This document shows positions 44,411-57,800 of a stretch of 64,000 nt of DNA, one piece after another. Every line of letters starts with the position of its first letter. The stretch's first letter is position 1. The translations under genes and the position numbers were made by a program. This DNA is from Aptenodytes patagonicus (taxonomy: Eukaryota > Chordata > Aves > Sphenisciformes > Spheniscidae). Below the pieces are notes generated by a model. That model was given only the letters and a program-made list of their open reading frames with translations, ran no database searches and was not told the origin of the DNA. The stretch is taken from contig NC_134970.1 in the NCBI RefSeq assembly GCF_965638725.1, positions 5,461,001-5,525,000 of the forward strand, written 5' to 3'.

Positions 44411-47369
44411 TACACACTTTACAGGCTTTTTCCAAGTATTTACAAAGTTTGCAATATATTAAATTACGACCATCCATAAAATTCTGCATTAAGTGCATAT
44501 TTACATTCTTTTTTTTATCCGCCACTGAATTTATAGTGTTCAGCATTGAAACAGTCTTTATGCATATATAGCTTTACTTCCCAGCGCCCCTGAGCCTTTG
44601 TAACATGCCTCCCCTTCCCCACAGACAGCGAGATAATGCTAAAAATAAATCACCTGTCATTTGTTTGAATCTCCAAAGCAAAGGGGAAGTCCAGCATCTC
44701 CCTTGTTTAACTCAGCAGGACAGTAAATCTATCCTTTACAAGAAGGAGTTTCCTGAAGAGGAGAATATATAGTTCTACATGTAAAATTTATGAAGAGGGG
44801 AAAGTTTTGGTTTGCAGGAAGCAAGAGCTCTTTGTGCGCCCACGGCAAGGCCCACCAAAATGGCCTCACCCCAGAAAGCGCTCGGTTCTCTCTTGGGGGC
44901 CACGGGGCTAAACGTGGACCACTGAGCCTGGGATTGGGCGGATCCTGCAAACTTCACTCCCCGGAGCAGCGTTACAGAGGCGAACGCGGGGGTTTAAAGG
45001 CAGGATCACCTTTCTGCGATGCTGGAGTTTGTAGAGCTTGCATCTTCAGTAACGAGATGCTCTCCTGCTCCCCACCTCCTCTCGCTCGGGGTGTTCCCAC
45101 GCCGCCAGCGGGACTTGCTGCGGAAGGGCGTGCAAGGCTTGCTGCTAGAAAGCTGGGGAGGCCAGCCACCAGAGAAGGGAGGTGCTTTGATCCAGCCCAG
45201 TAAAACCAGCTTCTTTGCCAGACCATTTCAGCGAGAGGACTAGCGGGAAAAGCTAAAGGCCCGAGACTCCCGGGAAACCCGACCCTAGAAAGGGAATTTG
45301 TGTGTGCAATGCCAGTGGGGAGTTAAAAGAAAAAAGAAAAAAAAAATCCATAGAAACTGGCAGCTTGGCTCCCGTAGGGGATGCTGATTTCCTGGTACTG
45401 AAGTAAGTAATACTACTCCTTTCTCCTCCTTTCAGTTACCCTGAGTTCAGGACTGACCAAGACCAACGGTCAATGACCCCTGCTTTTGGAAACCAGCTTT
45501 AAACCACAATCCTCCCGCCCAGCTGACGGGTGACAGCCCATCTTTCTAGCCTGACAAGTGGAGAAAGGACCACTCTGCACCTCTGCCCACTGGGTTCTCG
45601 GGTAGCATGGATTCCTGCGCCTCGCTGGTGTGATTTCAGAGCAGCTTTGCGGCCTCCGGGACGTCGGGTGAGCAGGAGTCCATCTCCCAGCTCGCAGGCA
45701 AAGAGCTCTAAAGCACGCAAATAGTTTTTAAAAAAAGTGGGACGCATGCGTTGACTGGGCACCCCTCTGAGCTGGCCAGGGTGGGGAGTGGGGGCCTGTC
45801 CAAACCAGCACATATGCTTGGATACCCGCAAGTGCCAAAGTGAAGCTAGAGGCGAGGGAGACCACGATGGGACGCACACCCTCTGTGACTCGTCCGATCA
45901 CGTCTGTCACCGCGATGCCTCAATAGCTGAGAAAATAGCCACATTCCCCCCAGTTCAGCCTCAGCAGATCACCGGGAGCCGCCAGGCTCTCTAGGGAAGC
46001 CACAGCCTCCTGCAGCCTTTGGAAAGGCTCTGTGAAGCCGGAGCCCCGGATGAGAACGATGACCAGGGCTCGCTTGCAGCCATTTGGCCAAGGTGTCAAC
46101 ATCTCCTTTCGGCCATCCTACTTTTGCCACTTTGGCCTCACCTCTGAGTTTTCCATCCCGGCTCCTCGCCCGTGTTGCGATGCGGAAGGCGTTAGCACTA
46201 CTTCTCTGGCAGCAGAAGACAGGAGCTGCTCTAGAAGCCGTGCTACAGACTGGGGCTCTGCACTCAACAGCGGCTAGGGCCAAAAATCAGCTCTTTATCA
46301 GCAGAAGAATTGCCCTCCTGTTTTAGTTTAGCAGCTAATTCCTTACAGCTTTTGGAAGAGGAAGAGAAAATATACTGAAAGTTTAAAAACAAATGATGTA
46401 AACTCCAAAGGGAGCAAGGTTGGGACATATGCAATGTATCGCCTAGACACAGATCTGGAAACTTATGCAGAAACCATAAAGTGCACTTGGAAAGCTGATC
46501 TGCAAACAGTCCAGCTTCACCATCTTCTGTCCAACCAGCTGCAGCTCTTTGCAGAGGGGAGAAGCAATACGTGAGAGCACTTTTGCTAAGTAGGCACAAA
46601 CCTGCCCTAGAGCTCCCCCTTTCCCCCCAATCCAAACAGCAACCATAAACAGATCCATTTTCTCTGCTTCTTCCCAAAGGAGCCAGACAGCCACAATGGC
46701 TTAAGCGTTACTCACAAAACACGGGCATTTCGCAGACACTTGAGAATTGCCTCCGCAGCTCTTTTACAAGTTACATTCAAGGACACTTAGAAGTAACAAC
46801 ATCACCAAACCACCTGCAATCTCAGCAATAACGGGTCCAGCAGGTTCTCTCCGTGTGCATCTCTAACGAAATGCTCTACAGAAATGGATCAGGTACAAAA
46901 GCAGTAAGAGGTGAAGTAGCCTTGTCAGCCTTTGAATTTGACTTGAGAAGCTGCCAAAGTGTAAATAGCAACAGTCACTAACGAGGCCCTAATTCTGCCA
47001 TCACCAAACTCATGAATTTCCATGAACTAAGACCCAGGCTTTAAGAGGAGGGAGAGGGGTGGCGTGTGTGTCTTGGCATGTACAAGATTGCATGTAGTGT
47101 CACAAGTGTAAAACACACCCCAAGCATTAACAATACTAACAGAAGTCTTATTAATCCAATTCCCTTTAATATTTTGCTACAAATTAAATTAGTCCTTTTC
47201 TGTCCTGAGAGAGTCAGACTCTCCCCCTTTGGTTCTACTAGATCTGGTGCGTGTTGGTCCAGTGTCGAGGGCCAGGCACGCAGACTGACCGGGGTGCTGG
47301 GGTTGTCCTTATTTGTTTACAGGAGAAAAAACAAGCGTTATGCATAGAAATGTTTGTAGCGTCAAGGCC

Positions 47370-47465
47370 TCAGACTAAATTCTTTGGAGCAGGAACTGTC
47401 CTCTGCCTTATCCTTGTACGGGAGCGTCATCCCACTTGGCAGCTTTTGTCAGACCCTAATAAGAT
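47370..47465 (+). mobile_element. Old SINE/LINE tail fragment
   Basis: CTAAATTCTTTGGAGCAGG then AACTGTCCTCTGCCTTATCC resembles the sauropsid tail 'taagctctttggggcagggactgtctcttac', the same family as the inverted piece at 15.76-15.83 kb. Diverged. Confidence 0.45.
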
Positions 47466-47729
47466 TAGTACGATGTTTGCTCCCATTCTCCTGATCTTGC
47501 TCAAAAACAAACACTGGACAGACATTTTTCCAATCTGTCATTTTATGCGTACCTACAATATTTACAGAGGAAAAGGTTCTCGCTCCTGAGAACAGAGTTA
47601 ACTTGCTTTCAAACAAAACCCCTCCCAATTCCATATTAACAACTGTGAGAGTATGTCCTGAACCCCAGCCCTGGCCTATGAGTTCAGCCTGACACATCTG
47701 TAAATGATCTTCAACAGCAGGATCAGACC

Positions 47730-47770
47730 CAAAGGATCAGACTTGGAAGGGACCGCAGCATCCGCAGCCT
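47730..47770 (+). mobile_element. Possible CR1 fragment
   Basis: GACTTGGAAGGGACCGCAG resembles the 'gctggaagggacct' block common near the 3' end of CR1 elements in birds, crocodilians and turtles. Short and uncertain. Confidence 0.3.
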
Positions 47771-48892
47771 GCAAACACTGAAACCGAGCCTCTCTCAGGG
47801 CATTGGATAAAGCAGTGCTCAAGCAACAGGAAGCATGCGAAGGCAGCTTGGAAAGGACTCAGGAAAAAAACCAACGTTCATTCTGAAGACAGAGTTCCAG
47901 GTCTGGAAGGAGTTGATGCAAAAAATGCCAGGGATGAGGAAGTTTTCAGGTGCTCCCGTAGGTACCCTGGGCTGGGAACGCAGGCGGCACCTCTCAAAGC
48001 AAGGAGTATATGAGAACGGTCATGCAGCCCTGGTGTCTTAGGTGCACAATCAGAAGATGAAACTTGCACAGAGCTGCTCTGCACCTAGCCCCTTCTCCAT
48101 CCAGAACTACCGCACTCTCGGCACCATCACCGCTAAAACTTGCACCAGTATTTTTGTAGGAAAGGAGGTGGGGGGAAAAAAAAAGCAGTTACTATTTGAC
48201 TCACTCACAACCTGCTGATAGAGGACCGCAGAAGAGCGATCACAAGACACAAAGAAGAGGCCTGAACAGATTCTTTTGGTACAAGAACGATGCAGTGGGT
48301 GAGGGTCTCTGCCCTTAGGCTGCAAGGCTCATCTCAGCCCTGGAGCACGGAGCCGAGATTGGCTTTGCGGGGCACACTACTGAGGCACACAGCTATGTAC
48401 GTGATGGAGGGATGGGGCGGAGTTGGGACACATCACCATTCATTCCCTTTATAGAGCTAGCCTGACAAGACAGGCTCAAAGCTTCCTCCTCAGGAGGAAT
48501 GTACACAGAAATGTCACACACCCCCTCCACTCCCAAACCCCCCAGGAAGCTTCAGAAGTGCCATAATTCACAAAGGACACAAGGTGAATCTCATCCTGAG
48601 AAATCCCTCCGTTGCTCCTGGAAAAAACCCTTTGCTGCAAACCCAGGGCTTACCTGAGGGGACAGGGAAGGTCATAAATAGCTTGCACTTCTCCCAAAAT
48701 ACATTTGAGGAAAGGCAAAGAATTACCTCAAGGGTCAGGAAAACAGTCATTTTTAAACACTGTAAACATGCAGGGTGGCAAAGCTGCCTGCCCCAGTTGC
48801 CCCAGCTCTATCGCTTTCAAGACGTTGCCTTGGCTTCAAAGCTGAAAGTCTTCTTGTCCTGGAAACAGCTCTGTTTTCCCACCCCACTGTCC

Positions 48893-51800
48893 TTAGCTAG
48901 CAGCTCCGTCGCAAACAACCGCCGGCTCTGTCCCTTTGGCCATGAAGCTCATCGTCCAGTAATCTGCGCTGGCATAACCTTTGGAAGATGCAACAGAGGC
49001 CGTATTAGATGAATCCGTGTTTACTGACTGCTCACATTTCCCATGAAGCGATGGGGGTACGCAGAAGCTCTTTGGAAAGACACCGCCCTCAATGACATGC
49101 TGGGTTTGCAACACCCAGCAGAGCATTGTGTCTTGCGTAGCCCACACTGCTCGGTTTTCACACTGAGCATCTCATGGTATCCTGTTGTTTGTGTTCCAGG
49201 TCACAAACTCCCAGTCCAGAATGATCACTCCTCTGTACTGCTACAAGCAGGCACACACCAGTTTGGAGGTGGTAATGGCACCCACCACCTTCTCAGGTGT
49301 CAGACAGAAAAGACCCAGCTGGAAGCAGTCTCCTGACTCCAAGGGATCTCCCAGACCCTGCATGCTACAGCACCGGTACTCACCCAGATCTCCAGCTTCC
49401 AGCTCCACCTTGAACATCTCACAGTGTCCTCTGCACTTGTCCAGAGGTACAACAGTCAGGGTGAGCTGTCCACTTCCAACAGCAAAGAGGCTGTGCAAAC
49501 TGTAGCTCTAGGATGAGAGGACAATATTTCAAAAGCCTTGCTAGCTTTTCTTGGGTCTGTCTGATGAAACAAGCCCTGCAGCAAGGTGACCGCAGGTTTG
49601 CTGCTCCCTCCAGTTACCAGTAGATCATAGCTGAGGTCAGCTGCATGCAAGGGTCCTCCTCCCCTCTTCTGTCCAAGGCAATGCAGACCCTCCACACCCA
49701 CAAAGCCCGCAAGAAGACGAAGGAGGAGATCAGGCTAGAAGCCTGAAGTGTCACTATCTTCAGTGAAACGGCTCCATGGCAGGTATCTCAGAATGGGTGA
49801 GACTTACTGCCAGGAACAGCTCCTAAAACACAACTCTTAAATGAATTCTGCCCAACTGTACACAGAAAGACCATCCCCTCACCCAGCTACAGAGCAAGGC
49901 CAGGACATAAATGTGAACAGAGCTGGGACACCACACGGGCATCTCTAACTGCTGAGGGAGATGGACGCGGTGTACCACCTGCACAAAACTAGACAGGACT
50001 TCTGGGTAGTACAGCAACCTTGAGCTGCCACATTACGCAGGGGTGGACAGAACTGATACAACCCTAAATCCTTCTATCAGGATTGTATCAGCTGAAAATG
50101 TCCTGCAAATCCCCCAAAGACTTGGAGCTTCTGGAGGACAATTCACAGACAGGGAGATAACGTCTCCGAGATGAATTTCTCACCTTATTCCCCAAATCTG
50201 GATGGTGGATGAGGAAGCAGCTCTCCAGGGACACTGTCTTGGGGAAGGACAGCAAAGAGGAAGTGGGGAAAAATTCCTGCAGAATCCGAGTTTTATTCAC
50301 AGATTTATTCCTAAATAAAACAAACCAACCCATATTAAAGAAATATCATGCGATGATAATGCTTGTATTTAAAAGGCTACTTCCAAGATCAAAATTCTTC
50401 ACAAATATTCATGCTTGATAAACAGCCTGCTGATAGACTAGCCCCTAGGAGCAAAATTCGACCTCTCAGCTTCTAAACTTGTGCTCCTTCATATCTTCCT
50501 CTTAGTACCTGCAGCAGGAGCACGTAAACAGGGAACATACAGATCATCATTGATGCCTAAACTTAATTTCCCTCCCCTCTTCCCTTAAAATGATCTGAGT
50601 CATTGATCGGATCCATTAATTACAAAAGATGCAGAGAGGTGGCATTGTACACAACCCTAACTGAAACCACATGGCAAGGCAGGGGGAACCCAAGTCTATT
50701 CTCTAGGCCAGGGAATGCAACTGGAAAAGGCAGGATGGGGCTTGTTATTTTTACATCTCTGTCTAGTGGCTTGACATGATTAATACTTCTGTACCCTGAT
50801 CATCCGCCTACCAGTGCTGCGGTCGAGAAGCGCAGCAAGAAGATCCCATCTAAGCATTAGCCAAAGCACAGACTCTACCACGCCCTTCTCCAAGTCTACT
50901 TGGACACTGCTCCTTTGCTCGTACAAACGTGCTAGAGAGCCTGCTCCACACCAGGTGGCACCTTCCCACATCGCTTCTCACTCTTCTCCACATGAAAAGA
51001 CTTGGCTAACACACTGGGTTGCTCTGCAACCTTAGAGAGCTCTGAATTGTTCAAATGCCTTGTAGCCACGCTAAGGGCTTTAGCGCAGTTAACAAAGGGC
51101 CAGGATTAGGGTAGGCCATTTTTCCTGCATGAGACCAGACACAAATTGCAGGATCCCTTAGCTTTCTGTTTCTTCTCAGTGTTTTGCAAAAGTCATGGCT
51201 CCTCTTCTCAGTCAGCGCTAATGGTGGAGCATTTCCACTGAGCAGACAGAGGTGATTAGAAATGTAAACCCGTTGCCTCATGTGATCAGACCACAGCCCA
51301 GATGATTAACGTACGGCCTGAAGAACAGGACCGAGCAGTCACTGCAGGCAGACAGAAGACTAACCTGCTCCTGTTCCCCTTCCCTCCAGCTAAAGTGCAA
51401 CTTGCAAGCTCCTGGTAGTTCGCGCAAGCAAAAAGCCTGGGCACCCCTGCAGAAAGGATGTATACATCTGTCAGGTGTTTTGCCTTTGACTCACCAGGGA
51501 AAGAAAAACGGGCAGCTCCACAACTCAGCTGAATTCTCTTCTATTATAACCTCTGCCAGTTCTGGATCCTGGGACTGAAAATGCTTCAGTTCTTCATAGG
51601 AGAGATGCTGCCCTGTCTTAAACGACACAAAACAAAGATAAAAGCTGTGCACCTGGGGTTCCTCCCTGCTCCCATTTCCATCCCACCAAAGAACGTCCAA
51701 GAGGCACATCTGGATCGCTAAGTTTTCAACCACAATGATAATTAGTCAGAGGAACAACTTGCTGAGGATGCAGTGAGCTCCTCACTCCCTGACATCTTTA

Positions 51801-54800
51801 GACTGAGGCTAAACGTCGTCTTAGATATATGTTCTACCTCAATCAGCAGTTTGTGGTTGAAAATACCGGACAGGGATCTTTGGCTGGTACTATTCAAGAG
51901 TTCAGACTAATCATCCAGCCTTTCAAATCCATGCATTACCTTGATTAGAAAAGGCTGAGACCTCTGGAGCTTTTCTGATAGTTCTTCGAAGTCTGTCACT
52001 ATCTGAAGGCTTTTCACAGCAGAACAGACCGTGCAGTTTGCGGGAAGCGTAGAAGTGTTCTGTCTGCAACCTGCTGCCCACCAGTCCTGGCATTCTTGGG
52101 AGGAAACAAGAGAAACATGTTTAATAAGACCAAAAATGAAATGGAAAGGAGACAGACTCGATGATAAACTCATTATCCCTAACATGAAACACTGAGATTT
52201 CTTATAGCTTCCGATGGCTGTAAGTTACTCAAAAAGAGCAAGCTTCACCAGGGCAGGGAACTCATCACCGAACGTTTCCAGCACAGGCTGAAGACTTTGG
52301 AGATACGGCTCGGGGTTGTGACAAATGGGAGAGCTTCATGGAAATTCCAATTCTCTGTATATATGAGGCATACAGGCTAAGTTACCCTTTTGTTATCAAC
52401 AGAAGGATGGCAACCACCATATATAGTGCAAAAATGCTGAAATAAGTCCACAAGCAAAAGAGCAATCCCCACACGTTATCAAGGAGACACCAAGAAGGCA
52501 TGAGGAACCTGGACCACAACTAAATTTTAAATCCGTTTTAAATTCCAGAAATCGTTGTTACACCACAATCGGCTGAACTGGCCTACAATGAACGCTGCAT
52601 ATGTTTACACCCTCAAAAATTCAACTTTTACGTGAAACCATTACTTGATGCCTATATCCTGCCTCCCTCCTCCAACTTAACAGCCCTCCCAGCACAAAAA
52701 AGTAAGTAAACATTGACAGAAGAGACCTGTTGCAGCGCTGAATGAACAGGACAAGAGCCGATAATGCTGAATGCCCCACGTATTTCTATGCTAAAGGATC
52801 GGCAGGAGCAGCCGCCGCACTAAAAGGACGCAGCTCTCATTTCGTGGCAGTGACAGCCCTGGTTCTGCAGCCTTAATCCAATGGGGAGATGTTTAACTCG
52901 AGCAGTGGCAGCAAAGCCACGCAAATGCCTGATCTGTCGGGGTGGGTTAGGAAAAACCCAAGGCCTAGGACACGACTCACATGAAACGTCCAGAGATCTG
53001 TCCTCATGACAGGCCCACCCAACCCGTTCGGTGCCAGCACGTGTCAAAACAGCTCATGTCTCCTGGACGTTGCTGCAGGCCACCCACTCGGGAAACAGAG
53101 CGGATGGGAAAGGGGAGAAAGAAGAGATAGTGGAGCCTGTCTGAAAAATAAAGTTGGGAAACAAGGATGCACAGCAGCTTTTCAGGGGGGAAAAAAAAAA
53201 AAAACCCGCACGCAGCCTGCCTGTTACTGCCATCGTGGTTTCCAGCCACGCTCCCCCTCCTGCACATGGATCATAACTGATGAACAGAACTTAATAGGAA
53301 AGCTCTTGTTTTATTTTTCCCTCCGACATCTGCAACAGACAAACAGGAATGTTATAGAGGATTTAGGTTCATTGGGACATAACAAGGAGCAGATTGGGAT
53401 TCATTCTGCTTTTTTCCTCTCTAAATATCTCCAGTCAACTCCCAAATGCTGCATTTCCCACCCTACTGCTGGGATATGGACTGAAAGGGACCAGGATATA
53501 ATTCCTGGTCTTTCTGGAAGACACATCTACACTGCTTTCAGGGAAAGGGGTAAAAAGGCAAAACAAAGTGTAAAATCCTTATTGCAAGCAGAAGTCCTGC
53601 TCCCATGAGAAACTGCTCCAACGTACTTTCCCTCCCTGCTCACAAGAGAAAAAAGAAAATCTTTGTTCCACTGCCTGTAGAAAGCTTCAATTTTACAACA
53701 ACAAAAAAAACTCAACTCACAAAAAACAGCTGGTCAGTGACAGGAAACAAAAGGCTGAAAGATCTCACCAGAGGAAGGGCAGTTGCCATGAAGAGAACAA
53801 GAAAACATATCTTATGGTCTCTCATCATACAGGGAGTAGCAATACTATAATTTCTTTCTGGGCAAAACTTCGAAACCTCATCCCAGAGCGTTAAGCACAG
53901 TTGTCCCAAAATTTTCTCTCTGGGCTCAGGGCAGTACCCCACGTAACGGGATGCTAATCAGCTTGACAGTATAGAGCTTGATTCCTCTTTTGAGCTAGGC
54001 TGGGATATTTGCATTCTCAATTGCTCGATTCAGGAGGTTATTTCTTTTCCCCATGAATAACCCAAGCGGAGCACAGTTGAGACGCATTTCAAATGCCGCA
54101 AGTGGGGTTGTGGGATTTTTTTTTTTTTTTTTGGTAATTAATCTTTTAGATTTATTGTTGAGGGTGTTAGTCTGTGCACCAGCATGCGTGTGACTGGCAT
54201 GACAAGTACGGGCAGCGAGAAGCGCCTGCCCTTCCCAGGGAGGGAGGGAGAGAGGGAGAAGAGACCGCGCGCAGAGGAGAGGGCATGCAACTGCACACTG
54301 GGGACCAGAGCAGGAGTTTTACTGAGGATGCTTATTCTCTCTTTCAATTACCCTCCCTGCATTCCTTTTACATTATCACCCTGCCCAGACACCCTGGGGG
54401 ATTATTTTGGTTTAAGTCGAGCGCGCTGTCTGTGCGCACGCACAGTCTGCTCAGAGATTGAAAAGAAAGATGCACTCTTCATCCCAGCGCAACCGTCACG
54501 TGCAGCTGTCACACGATGGTCCCATCCATTCGCACTCAAATGTTAAAGTGCTGGGCGTGTGCAATTATCCCTGTGGAGTTTGAGTGCAGGAAAGCAGCTG
54601 TAGTATTGACACGTACAACTATCCATTACGCGACAAAAGCGCAGGCCAGTCCCAGCTAATCTCTCCCTCCACGCTTGTGCTTTCTCACCCCTCTTTGAGG
54701 AGCAGCTTCAGTTTGTTAAGCAGAACCTCAGCTCCCCATCAGTCATACCTACCTAATATTTGCTTTTATGCTTTATTAGCTCTCCAGAACAAGAGCTGTC

Positions 54801-57800
54801 TTCTCCCCTGTGTCAGGGTAACTCCTAGCAGAGCCAGGGCTGGGGAATTCCAGCTGCTAACACAGCACAGACAAAGGGATAACAACTTTCCTTAAAACAC
54901 ATTTATGATTAATGCTAGAAGGAGTTTATGACTGTACTTTCCACTATGCAGAAAAATAATTTTCAACTCACAGTCAATTTAAAACGAGTACCCCGCCCTT
55001 CTTGGCCATTTTCACAGAGGATCTCCCAAGTTTTTTGGCCGTCCCCAGAACTACAGAGGGGTGTGTGAGCACAACCCCAGAGATGCTGGGTGTGGACGAT
55101 CAGATTGGAAGCTAAGAGGTTACTGAGAAGACCTGGCCCTGCTTCTGCCCATTGCAGCGAAGCAGTAAAACTTACGGAAACTTGCCCACATAGATCCGAG
55201 AGCAGGACCTCAGCAACAGCCCCGGTCTCTTTAGGGACCATACGGAGGGCAAAATATCAGCCTGCCACTGCAGCAGGTTCAAAGGGAAGCCCTGTAGCAG
55301 GGGGACCTTTCGCTCCAGCAAGATGCAAGAAGCCAAGGGCTGCTCCTGACCCTAACAAAGCGTTGAAAACATAAAACCTCCTGCACGTAGAACTGCAGGT
55401 GCTGAGGCAGCTTGCTGGCTCCCCACCAAGCTGGTTTGCTCCCCAGCACTCAGGGCTGCAAGGCTGAAGAAGTCTCCAGCAGGCAAGTGACAGGCACGTC
55501 TGCACAGGAAAGCCTGGTCCATGGGAAGGGGGACTCGTCCAGGACTTCACAGTCCCCCCAGGTCTTCTGTCCTTATGGGTTGCTGCTACCATCACCCACG
55601 ATAACTAGAGGAAAGCTCCCCAGAGGGCTGTCTAATGCACTAAGCAGCTCCACAATCTGCAAAGGTTGGTTCCAAATCCCCGACTCCTCTTTCTGAGGCT
55701 GACTCTATTTCCCAGTCCCACCACAGAACTCATGAGGGACCAGTGCTAGGAGCATTCAAGCAACTTCAGCAAGCCGAGGATGAACTCGGGGCTCTCAAGA
55801 AGGACTGGCCTGTGCACTGAATATTCACAGGGTATTTCTCTGTCCTTTCTTGTAGATCCATTGTACAAGCCTGGCTGTTCCATTAACACCCACAACACTT
55901 TTGGACTGTCCCTCACAGGATCCAACGTACCATCAAGAACTACAAAAATACTCGTAATCAGGGTAGGTGAGCAGGTAAACCTCAGGGCTCTCAAAAAGCA
56001 TGACCAACTCTACACCGGCCAATTCAAAGGTAAGCTCAGGATGGGGGTAGACTCACCTGGGCCCGACCCAGTGATTCATTTATGGCACTGCACTGACAGC
56101 CACAACCTTGTTCCTACGTGCTAGATCCAACAGTGGGAAGATGCTGATCTCCACTTTTACAATGTCTCCCCACAGCTTTGTAAAAATTGGGGAGTTTTTC
56201 AAGGTGGATCTGAAGAGAACCTTCAAAGGAAGGGATTAAGATCTCAGCCTACCCTCTGCTGTCTGCAACCATACTTTCCCCTTGGCCAAAGGGGCCCTTT
56301 ACGGACGTGCATCTGACAGCCCGTGGGATACTTACCTCCTCCATTCATTTTCACAGCAAAAGCCCAACTACAAGCTGGTTCTTATGGCTGACATAGGGCA
56401 GAGCTTTTTAAGAGACATTCGATCCCACCTGTAAGATTCCCAGTGATGAAGGGGCCACGAGATCCTCAGAGCTCTGATGTCCAATTACTATCACCACAGA
56501 AGGGCTGCAGCTCTCCCTCCAGTTGGAAATATCTAGCTTCCAGATGCTGGATTTTACAGTGCTGTTTTCCATTATTTTAAGGACAGGGATTTGCAACGTC
56601 TAGCCCTTAACCTAAAAGCGAAGTTGCAGCTCATAACCTACTGTTATTGCTTTGACAGCCAAAGAATATGCAGGCCAGGTTGTTCTTGCTCCTAGCCACT
56701 TGCCGCGTTGGGACCACTGCAGACTTATAGATACCATATTCCTCAAGTCAATAGCTTGTTACTTGTGCTATGTCATTGCATAGGGGGCTTATCACCATGC
56801 CCCCTTTCCCAGACCTTACAGAAAGATAAAACAGTATTTTAAAAACTCAAAGCAACTTACAGACATCAATTCACAATCACATCCTATCACTTGAGTAAAT
56901 CTCATCGTTCCTGCTTTACAGATATAGAAATTAAGAGCTCTGTAGTTACTGTGTGGCACAGTTCAGAGGAGACATTCGGAGCACTTTGTTGCAAAAGCAA
57001 CATTTCCCAAGCTCCATCTTACTGAAATTTTTCACTAGGCTAAAAATTAATTTGATCATTTATAATGTCATGTCAAAATCAGGCGAAACTGATGGGTTCT
57101 TGAGTAAGTCAGACAGGAATCACAATTACGGTGTGGAAGTCCTGATTAAGGAATGCATCACAGTGGGGTTTTAAATATATACTACAAAGAGGGTCCCTGT
57201 TCAGCACAAGATCCTCACCTCTTTCTCATATTGAACTTTTTTGTAGCTCTGAGTATACTGAATATATTTATGCCAGGAGAAGAAAGTATCTCCCAGTTTG
57301 GTTCATAGCATTTTTAGGAACAGCTAACAACAAAATAACAGCTACAGATAAACCCATCAAGAAACCCCTATTTTTGTTCTGGGTAAAAAGTCAACAGCTC
57401 GAAGAACTACTCATTCATTTCACTAATGGGTAACGGCTGGTCAAACAACTGAAGGATGATTAGTCAATCTCTAGCAAAGCACAAAAATGATTTTGATCCA
57501 ACAAGACATTGTGAAATCAAGTCTGCTCAGCCTGGCCCAAGAGGAACTCACAGTCCACTGGGGCGAAAGAGCATTATTTCCAGGAGAAATCTGCACCTAC
57601 CAATCCAGAAAACTGAAGGCAGGGACCAAGCTGTCAGGAAAGCCTCCCAAGTCCACTCCAGCCTGCACCTCTGGTTACGCGCCCTAGAAGGCAGCTTGTG
57701 CTGTTCTGGCAGCGTCTGCATGAGCAATCTGGCTCGGAGGAACAGCACGCTTCTGAAGCAAATCCCTCGCGGTTGCTGCCACTTGCCTGATGGTGGCTTG

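Larger units (their letters stand above)
44390..48892 (-). other. C6orf89: Putative long 3' UTR of C6orf89
   Basis: About 4.5 kb from the stop codon at 48893 to a strongly AT-rich block (44345-44580) with a minus-strand AATAAA at 44410-44405, typical of a conserved 3' UTR end. It carries repeat remnants near 47.4 and 47.74 kb. Continuity with the coding exon is inferred from the absence of another gene. Confidence 0.4.

Noticed and set aside
54963..55241. Minus-strand open frame in the C6orf89 intron
   Set aside because: No known family, no splice pattern linking it to neighbouring exons.
55257..55330. Possible missing C6orf89 exon (KGPP...LPFEP)
   Set aside because: Slight resemblance to the human KGVP...PFPDFDP segment, but too short, with no convincing acceptor, and the acidic residues are absent.
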